DNA of 64,000 nucleotides from Chitinophagaceae bacterium (GCA_903642275.1 CAHJWK010000002.1:25599-89598); one strand, 5' to 3'. Shown: positions 19,360-27,601, counted from the stretch's first letter. Notes: generated from the letters alone by a model not told the origin. Translations and numbers: made by a program.

Positions 19360-19791
19360 TCATTTATTATCGGTTGGCCATGCGCTCATTCTTTTCAACA
19401 TTAATTTCCCATCAAATTTTATAAACCAGTTTGCCTGGAACATGCCATGCACCTCGTATGTTTTATTATTAATTACTGCCCGCTGGTAATACTTTCCATA
19501 TTGATAAGCTATATTATTAATCTTATGTATAGAATCTGTGATGCTTTTCTGTGCTTCCACTTTTATGTATTTAAACTGACCGAGAAATTTTTCAATACTA
19601 TCCCTGCCGGTAACACTCATACCGCCGGGTTGCGCCAGCACGCCATCAGGTGTAAACATATTAGCAATTCCCTTTGCATCAACATGCAGTATTAGTTTAT
19701 CATATTCCTGCATGGCGGCATTTACATCCGTATCCAATGAATTATTGCATGATACTGTTGCAACATATATTATCAGCAGAATTTTCTTCAT
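19360..19791 (-). CDS. SnoaL/DUF4440-like lipoprotein
   Basis: 143 residues. The N-terminal signal KKILLIIYVATVSC ends in a lipobox with Cys at about residue 15. The mature part has the NTF2-like/DUF4440 pattern: a helix (AAMQEYDKLILHVDAKGIANM), then MFTPDGVLAQPGG, a helix SIEKFLGQF, and strands ending GMFQANWFIKFDGKLMLKRM. Proteins of this fold bind small ligands or act as isomerases; no catalytic assignment can be made. Same strand as the 56-aa gene downstream. Confidence 0.8.
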   Translation of the reverse strand: MKKILLIIYVATVSCNNSLDTDVNAAMQEYDKLILHVDAKGIANMFTPDGVLAQPGGMSVTGRDSIEKFLGQFKYIKVEAQKSITDSIHKINNIAYQYGKYYQRAVINNKTYEVHGMFQANWFIKFDGKLMLKRMSAWPTDNK

Positions 19792-19836
19792 ACTTTAATC
19801 TAAGCAACATTAAAATCAAGCCAAAATAAATTTAAT

Positions 19837-20034
19837 TTAACTAAGAAAGTAAAGCTGTACACAATGGTGCGGAAGCTGCTCATATACACCGGACATTTTT
19901 TTGTTTTGCTGGAAGTTGTTTATATTTTCTTCATTACATACAGCTACTGCTGAACCCATTTTTGTAGCTGGTATTTTTGTAAACGATGTTTCTTTTTTTT
20001 GAATGTCAGGCTGCTGTTTGAGATTTATTATCAT
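19837..20034 (-). CDS. Possible small hypothetical protein (65 aa)
   Basis: A 65-codon frame lying alone between the DUF4440 gene and mutL, preceded by a purine-rich AGAGGT just before its ATG. The product (MIINLKQQPDIQKKETSF... ending VQLYFLS) is mostly polar, with Cys residues near positions 33 and 58, and no recognisable domain. The N-terminal polar leader followed by a small Gly/Ser/Cys segment could fit a peptide precursor, but that is speculation. Nothing but its position and open frame supports it. Confidence 0.3.
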   Translation of the reverse strand: MIINLKQQPDIQKKETSFTKIPATKMGSAVAVCNEENINNFQQNKKMSGVYEQLPHHCVQLYFLS

Positions 20035-20189
20035 ACCTCTAAATTTAAATTGTAATCGTTAGGATGATTTAATCGAATTAATTTAAAAGAAGATAACAAA
20101 TAGTAGGTTATTGTTATCATTACCTATAAAACCTATGAAATAAGCTTTGCTTTAATAATTCTATTTTTACCGCAAAACGGGGGAAGTTT

Positions 20190-22025
20190 GTGATTGATGT
20201 TATTAATTTATTGCCTGACAATATTGCCAACCAGATTGCTGCCGGGGAAGTAATTCAGCGGCCGGCAAGTGCTGTAAAAGAATTGCTTGAAAATGCAATA
20301 GATGCAAATGCAACAGCCATACAGTTATTTTTAAATGATGCAGGTAAAATGCTGATCCAGGTTATTGATAATGGTAAAGGTATGAGTGAGACAGATGCCC
20401 GCATGAGCTTTGAAAGGCATGCCACCAGTAAAATTAAAAATATAGATGACCTTTTTCATATACGCACTATGGGTTTTCGAGGTGAAGCGCTGGCATCAAT
20501 TGCAGCAGTAGCGCAGGTGGAATTAAAAACAAAAAGAGCAGAAGATGAGCTGGGAACTTTTATTGAAATTGATAACAGCATTGTGCGTAAACAGGAAGCT
20601 TGCTCCTGCGCTGTTGGCACTAACATTTGCATGAAAAATCTTTTTTTTAGTGTGCCGGCACGCCGTAATTTTTTAAAAAGTAACGCTGCGGAAATGCGGC
20701 ATATTGTAGATGAGTTTATTCATGTGGCACTGGCTTTTCCAAACATATTTTTTTCACTTACCAATAACGGCCAGCAGGTATTTTATCTTGAAGCCGGCAA
20801 TTATAAACAAAGGTTTATTCAACTGCTCGGCCATCAATATCAAACCAAACTTGTACCTGTAAAAGAAGCGACAGATTATCTTGATATAAATGGTTTTGTA
20901 GGCAAGCCGGATGCTGCAAAAAAAACACGTGGTGATCAGTATTTTTTTGTTAACAACCGCTTTATAAAAAGTGCTTATCTTAATCATGCAGTTACCTCTG
21001 CTTTTGATGCATTGTTACCAAAAGACAGTTTTCCTGTTTATGCTTTGTATATTGATCTTGACCCTGAACAGGTTGATATAAATGTGCACCCCACAAAACA
21101 GGAAATAAAATTTGAAGATGAAAAAATTGTATATGCATTTGTGCAGGCAGCTGTTAAACATGCATTAGCACAGTTCAGCATTTCGCCTTCAATTGATTTT
21201 AGTTTGAATGCAGATATCATGCAAACAGAAGCAGTATCGCAACCTTTCACACAGGAAAAAAAGGAAACAATTTCAGCTTCTGATCTTTATAAAAAATTCT
21301 CACAGAAAAACCAGGCGCATTTAATTGAACCCAATGAAAGATCAGAGCTAAAGCACTGGAAAGATTTTTATGAAGATAAGTTAACAGATGAAAGTTCACA
21401 GTTGACAAATGACAGATTACAGACAGCAACTTTTCTGTATGCTGATCACAACTATCAACTACCAATTGTTAACTGTCAACTAATAAGTGCGTACATCATT
21501 GCAACTGTTAATAATAACTTTTTGCTCATACACCAGCAACATGCACATGAAAGAATTTTATTTGAACGCTACCGCAAAACCATGCAATCAAACCAGGCAG
21601 TTACGCAGCAAACTTTGTTTCCTGCAATGCTTGAATTATCTCCGCAGGATGCAGCTTTGTTACATGAACTTTTGCCCGACCTGCACTTGTTAGGTTATAA
21701 AATTGAAACCTTTGGTAAAGACAGTTTTATTATACAAGGTACCCCGGCTGATGTATTGCAGGGCAATGAAAAAAGCTGCATAGAATTATTGATTGAACAG
21801 TTTAAGCATTTCAGCAATGAGCTGAAATTTAATAAACGGGATAAACTGATACATTGCGTAGCAAGGCAACACGCAATTAAAGCCGGGCAGGTTTTAGGTA
21901 ATCAAGAAATGAATATATTGGTGAAAGAATTGTTTGAATGCAAAATGCCTTCAGTAACACCTAATGGTAATGCTGTTTTTGTTGAGTTTAATGATGAACA
22001 GCTGATGAAGATGTTTGGAAGGTGA
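20190..22025 (+). CDS. mutL: DNA mismatch repair protein MutL
   Basis: GHKL ATPase that couples mismatch recognition to strand removal. N-terminal motifs: LPDNIANQIAAGEV, ELLENAIDANAT, VIDNGKGM, FERHATSKI and TMGFRGEALASIAAVAQ. A GTG start at 20190 is preceded by GGGGGAAG and places the first motif correctly; no ATG fits. A variable linker (residues about 330-440) precedes the C-terminal dimerisation domain. In that domain the endonuclease motif normally reading DQHAxxE begins HQQHAHERILFE, and the zinc-site motif normally like CPHGRP reads TPNGNA, so key metal ligands differ from endonuclease-type MutL. The linker contains a quasi-palindromic insertion-like segment at 21393-21486. Confidence 0.95.
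   Translation: MIDVINLLPDNIANQIAAGEVIQRPASAVKELLENAIDANATAIQLFLNDAGKMLIQVIDNGKGMSETDARMSFERHATSKIKNIDDLFHIRTMGFRGEALASIAAVAQVELKTKRAEDELGTFIEIDNSIVRKQEACSCAVGTNICMKNLFFSVPARRNFLKSNAAEMRHIVDEFIHVALAFPNIFFSLTNNGQQVFYLEAGNYKQRFIQLLGHQYQTKLVPVKEATDYLDINGFVGKPDAAKKTRGDQYFFVNNRFIKSAYLNHAVTSAFDALLPKDSFPVYALYIDLDPEQVDINVHPTKQEIKFEDEKIVYAFVQAAVKHALAQFSISPSIDFSLNADIMQTEAVSQPFTQEKKETISASDLYKKFSQKNQAHLIEPNERSELKHWKDFYEDKLTDESSQLTNDRLQTATFLYADHNYQLPIVNCQLISAYIIATVNNNFLLIHQQHAHERILFERYRKTMQSNQAVTQQTLFPAMLELSPQDAALLHELLPDLHLLGYKIETFGKDSFIIQGTPADVLQGNEKSCIELLIEQFKHFSNELKFNKRDKLIHCVARQHAIKAGQVLGNQEMNILVKELFECKMPSVTPNGNAVFVEFNDEQLMKMFGR
21393..21486. repeat. Imperfect inverted repeat inside the mutL linker
   Basis: The left arm at about 21393-21422 is built of AGTTCACAG/TTGACAAATGACAG-like heptads. 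The right arm at about 21456-21486 reads, on the opposite strand, AGTTGACAGTTAACAATTGG. Aligned, the arms match at about three quarters of 30 positions. Heptad AGTTGAC-type inverted repeats are usually intergenic in Bacteroidota (from memory). Here the element is in frame and would encode part of the disordered linker (residues about 402-432). Confidence 0.55.
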
Positions 22026-22096
22026 TGTGGCGTGCTGCATCTATCCACTTGTTTATTGCTTTTTTGCAGGCTGCGTTTGTTCAATTCGTTAGAACA

Positions 22097-22663
22097 TTAA
22101 TTATTTTTTATTTCATACCATAGTTCAACCATACCACTTTTGTATGCTGTAACGTCTTTTAAATGCAATGCCTGTTCCTGGTCAATGTAATCAAAAAACA
22201 ATGTTCCATTACCCAGTATAATAGGCATAACAGATAGCCTTATTTCATCCGCCAATTTTAACCGGATGAATTCTTTGGCAAGCATTGCTCCACCCACGAT
22301 CCAAACATTGTTGTATTTGGGTTTTAGATGTTCATTCACAAGTTTATTAAGGTCGCCAGAATAAATTCCAATGTTTGATTTATCTATAGAAAGGTTTCTG
22401 TGAGTTACTACAATTGTCGGTATGTTTCCATAAGCCCAGCCATATGATTTTGAAAGTTCTAAAGCATGTTCGTATGTCCGTGCACCCATTACATAACAAT
22501 CAATTGTTTTAAGAAATTCATCCACTTCTTGTTTAGTGGTTTCAACTCCCTTATCGTAATGGTCAGACGTTTCAAACCAGGAAACACTATTGTCTTTTTT
22601 TGCAATAATGCCATCAAGACTTGAAACCATGTGAATAGTTATCTTAAACTGGATCGTTGACAT
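22097..22663 (-). CDS. Dihydrofolate reductase-family (RibD C-terminal-like) protein
   Basis: 188 residues with the DHFR/RibD C-terminal fold: TIHMVSSLDGIIAKKDNSVSWFE at the start, YVMGARTYEHALEL, WIVGGAMLAKEFIRLKLADEI and VMPIILGNGTLFF. These are the nucleotide-binding and substrate-side motifs of the short reductase family often annotated YwjB/YyaP-like. Substrate unknown; it is not a classical folate-pathway FolA. It is the last gene of the - strand cassette array. The 71 bp between its stop and the mutL stop contain GTTAGAA in the orientation seen at the other cassette ends. Confidence 0.85.
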   Translation of the reverse strand: MSTIQFKITIHMVSSLDGIIAKKDNSVSWFETSDHYDKGVETTKQEVDEFLKTIDCYVMGARTYEHALELSKSYGWAYGNIPTIVVTHRNLSIDKSNIGIYSGDLNKLVNEHLKPKYNNVWIVGGAMLAKEFIRLKLADEIRLSVMPIILGNGTLFFDYIDQEQALHLKDVTAYKSGMVELWYEIKNN

Positions 22664-22700
22664 TTATACTTCATTTGAATTTTAGGTTGTCACGTAACAT

Positions 22701-22746
22701 TGCTGCCAACGAGTTTGGGCTTTGCGAAGAAAGGGGATTGGCAGCA
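22701..22746. repeat. Short hairpin between cassette genes, 9-bp perfect arms
   Basis: TGCTGCCAA at 22701-22709 and TTGGCAGCA at 22738-22746 are perfectly complementary around a 28-base loop. It lies between the VOC gene and the DHFR-family gene, where the longer array repeat would be expected. On the - strand it reads CCAAT at one side and GTTGGCA at the other, similar to the ends of an attC site, though it is shorter (46 bp) than typical ones. Confidence 0.6.
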
Positions 22747-22792
22747 CAAAAGCTCAATAATGCTTCATTATAAGCCATTTAATAAATTAGTA

Positions 22793-23164
22793 CTATTTCA
22801 TTGAATGTAAAGCAACTCTGTTTCCTTCTGTATCAATAAAATGTGCCATAAATCCATTTGACCCGATAGAAGTTTTTGGCATCACAATTTTTCCGCCTGC
22901 CGGCTCTATTCTTGATAACGGTGCACTTAAATCTTCACCACCATTCAGATAAATTACTGCTCCGTCTTTTGAAGGATTAAAACCTTCTGATTGCATAAGT
23001 CCGCCACCCACCTGACCATTTTGCATATCCGCCGGAAACAGTCCATATTTCCCGTGCGGAAAAGGCATTTCCATTATTTCAGTACCCAAAATAGTTTCAT
23101 AAAATTTTTTTGCTCTGATGAAATCTGTTGCTGGGATTTCAAACCAATTAATTGCATTTGCCAT
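22793..23164 (-). CDS. VOC-superfamily (glyoxalase/bleomycin-resistance-like) protein
   Basis: 123 residues in the one-module VOC layout: INWFEIPATDFIRAKKFYETI at the start, a central KYGLFPADM and VGGGLMQSEGF, GAVIYLNGGEDLSAPLSRIEPAGGKI and a final GFMAHFIDTEGNRVALHSM. In VOC metalloenzymes the ligands are His/Glu residues; here only the last His is obvious, so catalysis versus ligand binding cannot be decided. Cassette-array gene, on its own between two repeats. Confidence 0.87.
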   Translation of the reverse strand: MANAINWFEIPATDFIRAKKFYETILGTEIMEMPFPHGKYGLFPADMQNGQVGGGLMQSEGFNPSKDGAVIYLNGGEDLSAPLSRIEPAGGKIVMPKTSIGSNGFMAHFIDTEGNRVALHSMK

Positions 23165-23217
23165 TTTATTTTGTTTTAAAGTTTTGTTGCTTTGGTGCTT
23201 GCAGTTTTAAGGCATTT

Positions 23218-23346
23218 CTCCAACGTTGAAAATATTTGCACCGGCGGTGGGCATAGTGCCGTATCTGCCGGAATAAAAGCTGAATAGCGAACCTGCTGCC
23301 GAAGTGAGTATTGTGAGCCCTGATTGCATAAATACTTTTGTTAGGC
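23218..23346 (-). repeat. Array repeat, left part diverged
   Basis: The right two thirds (from GCCGGAATAAAAGCTGAATAG to GTTAGGC at 23340-23346) match the other array repeats. The left third is different and begins CTCCAAC at 23218-23224. GTTAGGC fits the integron core consensus GTTRRRY and lies 14 bp beyond the stop of the cupin-like gene. Confidence 0.75.
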
Positions 23347-23360
23347 GTTCGTGTTTTATA

Positions 23361-23819
23361 TTAATGTTTGAATTCAATTCTGTAAAGAGCTAAAGTATCC
23401 ATCCCAGTGTTTCTGATTGAATGTGGCGACTCAGGTTCCCATACGTTTACTTTATTTATAGGAAGTTGTGCAGTAAAAGAATCGGAAATAAGCAATCGGT
23501 TGTTTTCAAGTTTATAATGATATAAGGTAAAAGGAGGGCTCTTAATAGCCCAGGCCAAACTTTTCCATTTGTGCGTATGAACTGGTTCAAGAGTACCAGG
23601 ATTCACTGTTACATAGAGTATTCTTACAGCACTGTCTTCATAAATAATTTTATGCGATAACGGAGCTGCTTCAATTGCATCAAGACTATCTGCCCAAATC
23701 CATTTTGTGGTTACCGTAGTGTCAATAGATTTGATTTCTTTAGTGTTAAAAAAATTCATGATTACAAAAACCAGAAGACCACCAATAAGCACTCCGTAAA
23801 AAATAAACTTGTATTTCAT
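23361..23819 (-). CDS. Membrane-anchored cupin-like protein
   Basis: 152 residues. An N-terminal hydrophobic helix (FIFYGVLIGGLLVFVIMNFF, about residues 4-23) probably anchors it to the inner membrane. The remainder looks like a small cupin barrel: IIYEDSAVRILYVTVNPGTLEPVHTHKWKSLAWAI contains the HTH metal-type pair, and VWEPESPHSIRNTG supplies a second His near the end, as in metal-binding cupins. No substrate can be inferred. It lies alone between two copies of the array repeat. Confidence 0.65.
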   Translation of the reverse strand: MKYKFIFYGVLIGGLLVFVIMNFFNTKEIKSIDTTVTTKWIWADSLDAIEAAPLSHKIIYEDSAVRILYVTVNPGTLEPVHTHKWKSLAWAIKSPPFTLYHYKLENNRLLISDSFTAQLPINKVNVWEPESPHSIRNTGMDTLALYRIEFKH

Positions 23820-23911
23820 AATACAATCTTGAGTTTAAATATCATGTCACTAGTTTTTTAAAATAAAATATTTTTTCAACTTTGCACAATAGTGATGTTA
23901 CTTAACATGGC

Positions 23912-24081
23912 ACACAACGTCCCGGTATTTATTGCAGGCAGGGCATTCAGCGTAGTGTTAGCCCGGACTGCTGCTGATTTGAAAAACAAAAGATGAAGTT
24001 ATAAATAAATGTACAACAGCGCTATGTTAGCCGGAACAAAAGCTGAATAGCGAACCTGCTGTTGAAGTGCATATCGCCTGG
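23912..24081 (-). repeat. Array repeat, right end lost
   Basis: The left terminus ACACAAC (23912-23918), followed by GTCCCGGTATTTATTGCAGG, matches the other copies, and the middle is well conserved. After GCTGTTGAAGTG it diverges and lacks the usual GCATAAATACTTTTGTT end before the YciI gene. This suggests decay or a rearranged junction. Confidence 0.75.
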
Positions 24082-24087
24082 AAATGT

Positions 24088-24372
24088 TTACTTCCCCTTT
24101 GATTCCTTTGCCGACCAGTAGGCAAAGGGACGAATCTTCCAACTTACAATCACATCCGCCAAAACAAACGGATCACCTTTTACGATTTCCTCAGCCTCTT
24201 CTATCGTCTCGACTTCGAGAATCCATAACGCGCCAGAATTGTCACCAAACGGACCGGCAGCAAACAACTTTCCGTTCTCAAGAAAGGTTCGTAAATAATT
24301 GCGATGAGCCGTAAAAGTGCCTTTAACCTTTTCTTTGTCTTCAAGGTACTCTATAATTGCAGCGACTTTCAT
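24088..24372 (-). CDS. YciI-like protein
   Basis: 94 residues with the YciI/YCII ferredoxin-like fold pattern: the N-terminal strand, FTAHRNYLRTFLENGKLFAAGPF with the conserved His and the GPF turn, GALWILEVETIEEAEEIVKGDPFVLADV with the GDPF motif, and a closing strand SWKIRPFAYW. The conserved His/Asp pair suggests an enzymatic role (some members are dehalogenase- or lactonase-like), but function is generally unknown. Single gene between two array repeats. Confidence 0.88.
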   Translation of the reverse strand: MKVAAIIEYLEDKEKVKGTFTAHRNYLRTFLENGKLFAAGPFGDNSGALWILEVETIEEAEEIVKGDPFVLADVIVSWKIRPFAYWSAKESKGK

Positions 24373-24429
24373 ACTTTTTGCTATTTAAATTGTGGTTTAA
24401 GTAATTATTGTCATCGTTTGGTTTTCTTG

Positions 24430-24602
24430 AAGCAAGCATTCAGTGTAGTGTCAGCCCGGACTGCTGCTGATTTTAAAAACAAAAGATGAAATTATAATAA
24501 AAAGTACAACAGTGCTGCGCAAGCCGGAACAAAAGCTGAATAGCAAACCTGCTGCCGAAGTGCGTATTGTCAACCCTGCTTGCATAAATGCTTTTGTTGG
24601 GC
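24430..24602 (-). repeat. Array repeat, left end truncated
   Basis: The left terminal arm is replaced by unrelated sequence, but from CATTCAGTGTAGTGTCAGCC onward it matches the other copies. It ends with CATAAATGCTTTTGTTGGGC; GTTGGGC (24596-24602) fits GTTRRRY. After it comes GTTCGTGC, shared with the copy ending at 23346. The 307-bp gap holding it has no gene. Confidence 0.75.
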
Positions 24603-24679
24603 GTTCGTGCATTTTTATAAAGTTGTTTATTTAATCTTATATTTTAAACTTAATACAGAAGTACTTTTTTCAACGGAAA

Positions 24680-25141
24680 TCAATAACTAAAAATAGAACG
24701 ATAATTTCCATGGTCATCCTGATATTGAATATCTACAATAGGTCCGTGTTGGTCGGAATATCGTCTTGCCTGTAAAGGATTCTCATAACAAATATGAGGT
24801 GCATTATTTTGTCTTATACTATAAACAGCTTGGCAATCACCATGTCCTAAAACAAAATAATTATAAGCATCCATAGAATTTCTATAGCTCCTAAAATCAT
24901 TGTATGTAATAAAATTATCTTGATAAATACATGCCCACCATCTATGATTATAATGAAACCCTCTAAAAATCATTGTTATTTGTTCTTTATGGGCAAATGC
25001 CCAGGTTATTGTGGTGTACACTTGTTTTGTTATTTTAGCTCCTTCAGTTATATAGGTTACAACCTCTTCCTGCGCTTGGCATTTTTGTGACGAACTAACT
25101 AATGCGATAACAATAGTCAATTGAATTAGAAATGTTTTCAT
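24680..25141 (-). CDS. Secreted hypothetical protein (153 aa)
   Basis: Signal peptide (FLIQLTIVIALVSSSQKCQAQ, cleavage near residue 23) followed by a soluble domain rich in Tyr, His and aromatic residues: WAFAHKEQITMIFRGFHYNH, WWACIYQDNF, YNYFVLGHGDCQAVY, PHICYENPLQARRY. Cys residues at about positions 70, 103 and 118 may form a disulfide. No family recognised. It shares the - strand with the beta-helix gene upstream; the intervening 144 bp lack the main repeat but contain GTTGGGC. Confidence 0.6.
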   Translation of the reverse strand: MKTFLIQLTIVIALVSSSQKCQAQEEVVTYITEGAKITKQVYTTITWAFAHKEQITMIFRGFHYNHRWWACIYQDNFITYNDFRSYRNSMDAYNYFVLGHGDCQAVYSIRQNNAPHICYENPLQARRYSDQHGPIVDIQYQDDHGNYRSIFSY

Positions 25142-25285
25142 AATTATTTTTTTTATGTTATTACCTACTCTATTCGGTTTTCGGTTTCCCCGTTTGGTGC
25201 CTGTTGTATAGTTTGATAAACTTTGTTAATGAAATTTTCTATATGTCAAACATTGGTTGGGCTCTCATATTTTTGTTATCATTCT
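25142..25285. other. Intergenic region with possible diverged cassette boundary
   Basis: No copy of the main repeat. GTTGGGC at 25256-25262 lies 23 bp after the beta-helix gene stop in the same position and orientation as the core-like motifs of the other boundaries. A TTGTATAG at about 25203 reads ATACAA on the - strand. If real, this would be a different repeat type or a remnant. Confidence 0.35.
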
Positions 25286-26521
25286 TTACCTACACAATCT
25301 TTGATTTCCACTTGTATACAACCAACGTGAATGTTTTTGACAATGATGCCACCCGTCTGCGTACTTAGAAGAATCATCTTTATCCTGCTTTGGCTTATTG
25401 TTATCATCGAAATGGACTACCCAAAAGGTAAATAATTGAATTTCTTGTCCTGCATAACCACATTCGCAAATATTATCTCTAAATTCATTTTCCCAAGACC
25501 TACATTCGCCTTTTGTTAAGTCCCTGTAAGTGCTATAATAAGAGTATACACCACATCTTCTAATCTCGTTTGAATCATTAATGATATTATTATTGCTAAA
25601 GTTCCGAATTCTTACAGCATCACCACTTATCCAAGTAAAATTATTGTGCTGAATCAGATTATGGTCACTATTATCAGATAGATAAACGCCATGCATATGA
25701 GATGCGCCATCAGTCCCATTTTCGCAGTGAGCAAAATGGTTTTGTTGTATGATATTATGGTCGGAATTGACAAGGTCTATTGCACCGTATCCTATTCCTT
25801 TGAAAGTTTGGGGATAGTATTTATCTCCCAACGAATCGAAATAGCATCCATAGATAGTGTTATAACCATTCCAATTATCAAAGTTGTCTTTGTCTGCATG
25901 AAAATTTATTCCTCCAAAAATATAATCTCGAATTTCGATATAATAGAACCGCAGATTTGTTTTAGTTTGTTTAATAGTTAGAACTTTAAAAAAATAACTA
26001 TTAGCTCCTTGTCCATCAAACGCCGGTCTGCCGGAAATGTCATTAATTCCTTGTCCATACTTATAATCACTAGGCATAAAACTTATGTTGTGTATGGGCG
26101 AAGTATAAGTCCATTCAATCCCTTGATTTGTATAAGGCTTGTATTTAATAAACTTAATACGAACCTCAACATCTTGATGAATTGGCTTATATATTATAAG
26201 TTTTTCTTGTACACCATGAAGTGTAGCAAGTGGTTTATCTTCTGTAAGACCAGAATTATTATCAGAACCACTAAGATTCATAAATAGCACAAAAGGTTTT
26301 GTTGTATCGGTTTCGCATATGTCTGCGCACCTAACACATGAATCATTACATTTTATACATGTATCCGTACCTATTATAGTTGTATCACAATGAATATTTG
26401 GCGTGGTATCAGTGTTATTATTAGAAGAATTAAAATTTTTATTCAAACCTTTTTGACAGGAAATAGAATAAGCAAGGATTAAAATTATAAATGAAAGAAA
26501 CAGTAAAAATTTGTGTTTCAT
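25286..26521 (-). CDS. Right-handed beta-helix repeat lipoprotein
   Basis: 411 residues. The lipobox YSISC follows a hydrophobic leader (LLFLSFIILILA). An Asn/Asp/Thr and Cys-rich stretch follows (about residues 28-75; CDTTIIGTDTCIKC, CVRCADIC), probably a surface linker. Then comes a parallel beta-helix region with repeated short strands and asparagine ladders: HNISFM, YFFKVLTIKQT, NTIYGCYFDS, NSDHNIIQQNHFAHCE, NSDHNLIQHNNFTW, NNNIINDSNEIRRCG. The N-terminal SGSDNNSGLTEDKPLATLHGVQ is the entry motif common in pectate-lyase-like proteins. Likely a polysaccharide-binding or lyase-like surface protein. The largest gene of the cassette array. Confidence 0.82.
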   Translation of the reverse strand: MKHKFLLFLSFIILILAYSISCQKGLNKNFNSSNNNTDTTPNIHCDTTIIGTDTCIKCNDSCVRCADICETDTTKPFVLFMNLSGSDNNSGLTEDKPLATLHGVQEKLIIYKPIHQDVEVRIKFIKYKPYTNQGIEWTYTSPIHNISFMPSDYKYGQGINDISGRPAFDGQGANSYFFKVLTIKQTKTNLRFYYIEIRDYIFGGINFHADKDNFDNWNGYNTIYGCYFDSLGDKYYPQTFKGIGYGAIDLVNSDHNIIQQNHFAHCENGTDGASHMHGVYLSDNSDHNLIQHNNFTWISGDAVRIRNFSNNNIINDSNEIRRCGVYSYYSTYRDLTKGECRSWENEFRDNICECGYAGQEIQLFTFWVVHFDDNNKPKQDKDDSSKYADGWHHCQKHSRWLYTSGNQRLCR

Positions 26522-26647
26522 AGTGGATAGTTTTATGCTATTAAATTAAGAAAGTTAATCTTAACAGATGTTAGTTTGAATGCAAAACTTTGCATAACCA
26601 ACTATTAATATATTTTACAGTAACTTTTACGGTTGTTTTTGCATAAC

Positions 26648-26843
26648 ACACAACGCCCCGGTATGTATGCAGGCAAAGCAATAGCGTAATGTCAGCCCGG
26701 ACTGCTGCCGATTAAAAAACAAAAGTTGAAGTTATAAATAAAAAGTACAACAGTGCTGCGCAAGCCGGAACAAAAGCTGGATAGCAAACCTGCTGCTGAA
26801 GTGAGTAATGTCAGCCCTGCTTGCATAAATACTTTTGTTGGAC
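26648..26843 (-). repeat. Array repeat, full length
   Basis: Left terminus ACACAAC (26648-26654), then GCCCCGGTATGTATGCAGGC. Right terminus GCTTGCATAAATACTTTTG then GTTGGAC (26837-26843), which fits GTTRRRY. The outer arms (GTATGTATGCAGGCAAAGC and the complement of GCCCTGCTTGCATAAATAC) are imperfect inverted repeats, so a single strand can fold into a long hairpin. Ends 6 bp before the stop codon of the 166-aa gene. Confidence 0.85.
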
Positions 26844-26849
26844 GCAGTT

Positions 26850-27350
26850 TTATTTCTTTAAAAGTTTAATGTCAATAATTTTGGAAACAAGAAATCTCGA
26901 ATTGTTATTCCCCAAATGTCCGTAACCACTTTTACTGTCATTGTCAAAAGTTCCAATTGCATTGATAAGCAAATAAGAATTCCAATAACTGCTGTAAACT
27001 GAGTCAAAGAGACATTGGTATTTACTTGGAATGTACCCAATGCCTTCTTTAAACTCTAAGTCTAACTTTATATCATCTTTACATTTGCCTTCAACGGGAG
27101 ACAATGACCAATATTCTTCAACACCAGCATATTTACTTTGTAGTAGAACTTGTTGTCCTTTATATTTTGGAAGGTCACAAAACGAAACTTTTGGAATAGT
27201 GTCTTTAAAATAATTTGTTGATGTTTTATGAGCTATTGAACAGCTTGTAAAACAAAACCAAACAATAGATATAATAAAGCAAACAAACGAATTAAATATC
27301 AAATCTAAAATTTGATAAATTTTTAAAAAGCGATTGAATCCTCTAGTCAA
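26850..27350 (-). CDS. Hypothetical lipoprotein-like protein (166 aa)
   Basis: A TTG start is used in the longest frame and no ATG is available near the N-terminus, so the true start is uncertain. A hydrophobic segment (IFNSFVCFIISIVWFCFTSC, about residues 17-36) ends in a lipobox-like TSC, suggesting a lipoprotein. The remainder is a small soluble domain: CDLPKYKGQQVLLQSKYAGVEEYWSL, CKDDIKLDLEF, YQCLFDSVYSSYWNSYLLINAIGTF and SGYGHLGNNNSRFLVSKII. The strands ending in a late GxYGHxG-like turn resemble small beta-barrel lipoproteins of Bacteroidota, but I do not recognise a family. It sits alone between two full array repeats. Confidence 0.6.
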   Translation of the reverse strand: MTRGFNRFLKIYQILDLIFNSFVCFIISIVWFCFTSCSIAHKTSTNYFKDTIPKVSFCDLPKYKGQQVLLQSKYAGVEEYWSLSPVEGKCKDDIKLDLEFKEGIGYIPSKYQCLFDSVYSSYWNSYLLINAIGTFDNDSKSGYGHLGNNNSRFLVSKIIDIKLLKK

Positions 27351-27403
27351 TTCGTTTGTGTTTTGTTGTTTACTGCCTTAACAGCAGCGTTTCAAAAAAT
27401 TGC

Positions 27404-27601
27404 ACACAACGCCCCGGTATGTATGCAGGCAAAGCAATAGCGTAATGTTAGCCCGGACTGCTGCTGATTTGAAAAACTAAAGATGAAGTTATAAATAAAA
27501 TGTACAACAGTGCTGCGCAAGCCGGAACAAAAGCTGAATAGCAAACTTGCTGCCGATGCTACGTAATGTCAGCCCTGCTTGCATAAATACTTTTGTTGTA
27601 T
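27404..27601 (-). repeat. Array repeat, full length
   Basis: Left ACACAAC (27404-27410) plus GCCCCGGTATGTATGCAGGC, identical to the copy at 26648 over its first 60 or so bases. Right end CATAAATACTTTTGTTG with GTTGTAT (27595-27601), a weaker match to GTTRRRY. About 17 bp separate it from the Imm26 stop codon. Confidence 0.85.

Noticed and set aside
26858..27040. Frame of 60 codons overlapping the 166-aa lipoprotein-like gene
   Set aside because: Same strand, different frame, inside a better supported gene; lacks a plausible start context.
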